The notes under the pieces: generated by a model
The model's database searches: none
Seen by the model: only the letters and a program-made list of their open reading frames with translations
What the model was told of the DNA's origin: nothing
Assembly (NCBI GenBank): GCA_003141795.1
Contig: PLNO01000352.1
Span: 2,303 to 7,749, forward strand
DNA from: Spirochaetaceae bacterium
GTDB taxonomy: Bacteria > Spirochaetota > Spirochaetia > SZUA-6 > Fen-1364
DNA: 5,447 bases
Direction of reading: 5' to 3'
Position numbers and translations under genes: made by a program
Shown here: in pieces, positions 5,140 through 5,447 of the stretch
Layout: each line of letters begins with the position of its first letter
How positions within the stretch are numbered: the first letter of the stretch is position 1

Positions 5140-5447
5140 TTCACCAGACTCCCTATTGCGTACGTCAGGATGGTTTCCTGATTGATTTCGGCTTTCTCAA
5201 GCTCTTTCGCCTTGACCCCGCCGCGCATGATGATGACGCGATCGCTCATCGCCACGAGCTCAGGCATGTCCGAAGAGATCATGATGATCGATTTGTCCTG
5301 CTCCAGCAGCTTCACCATGATCTGATAGATCTCTTCCTTCGCGCCGACGTCGATTCCCCTCGTCGGCTCGTCGAAGATGAAGAACTCCGCTTCGCTCGCG
5401 AACCATTTCCCCAGCACCACCTTCTGCTGGTTGCCGCCCGACAGGTA
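5136..5447 (-). CDS. C-terminal end of a second sugar ABC transporter ATPase (partial, runs off right edge)
   Basis: The visible 103 residues are the end of nucleotide-binding domain 2 of an RbsA/MglA-type ATPase. The frame is open to the window edge, beginning YLSGGNQQKVVLGKWF, so the ABC signature motif LSGGNQQK is the first thing seen. Walker B FFIFDEPTRGID follows, then IIMISSDMPE, where SSD replaces the switch His as is usual in this domain. An internal GTG at 5420 is a Val codon within the motif and not a start. By eye about 55 of the last 88 residues are identical to the end of the full-length ATPase at 67-1551, so the two are paralogues and not copies of one recent duplication. The stop overlaps the permease start as ATGA. 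Confidence 0.93.
   Translation of the reverse strand, partial: YLSGGNQQKVVLGKWFASEAEFFIFDEPTRGIDVGAKEEIYQIMVKLLEQDKSIIMISSDMPELVAMSDRVIIMRGGVKAKELEKAEINQETILTYAIGSLVK

Overview
The window comes from a bacterial chromosome, moderately GC-rich by eye. It holds parts of two ribose-type (CUT2 / RbsABC-like) sugar ABC transporter clusters with a sugar-isomerase-like enzyme gene between them. The substrate-binding protein has a plain Sec signal peptide with no lipoprotein cysteine, which points to a diderm (Gram-negative) cell with a periplasm. I cannot name the genus or the transported sugar from the sequence alone.

Layout from right to left along the minus strand. Cluster 1 enters from the right edge with the C-terminal 103 residues of a sugar ABC ATPase (5136-5447). 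It continues into an RbsC-type permease (4090-5139) through a 4-nt ATGA overlap. After a 77-nt gap comes a periplasmic binding protein (2945-4012) with its own strong ribosome binding site. A perfect 12-bp hairpin at 2895-2922 closes this unit. On the plus strand, converging on that hairpin, is a 278-residue TIM-barrel protein of the xylose isomerase-like / AP endonuclease 2 superfamily (2044-2880, GTG start), with four putative metal ligands.

A 492-nt intergenic region (1552-2043) separates this enzyme from cluster 2, which starts with a full-length two-domain sugar ABC ATPase (67-1551, minus). Its stop codon overlaps by ATGA the start of a further gene (1-70, cut by the left edge), by position a second permease. 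The intergenic region contains a perfect-consensus sigma-70 promoter firing toward the ATPase. A partly palindromic operator-like sequence covers its predicted start site, with a second copy 49 bp away and a third, inverted one further down. A separate 13-bp palindrome lies in front of the enzyme gene.

Inferred working model: two related importers bring related sugars or polyols into the cell, and the TIM-barrel enzyme isomerises, epimerises or dehydrates the imported compound. The operator-like repeats suggest that cluster 2 is substrate-induced through a repressor (LacI-type is a guess) encoded outside the window. The families are well known. I see no clear sign of an undescribed system; the least ordinary part is the regulatory region.
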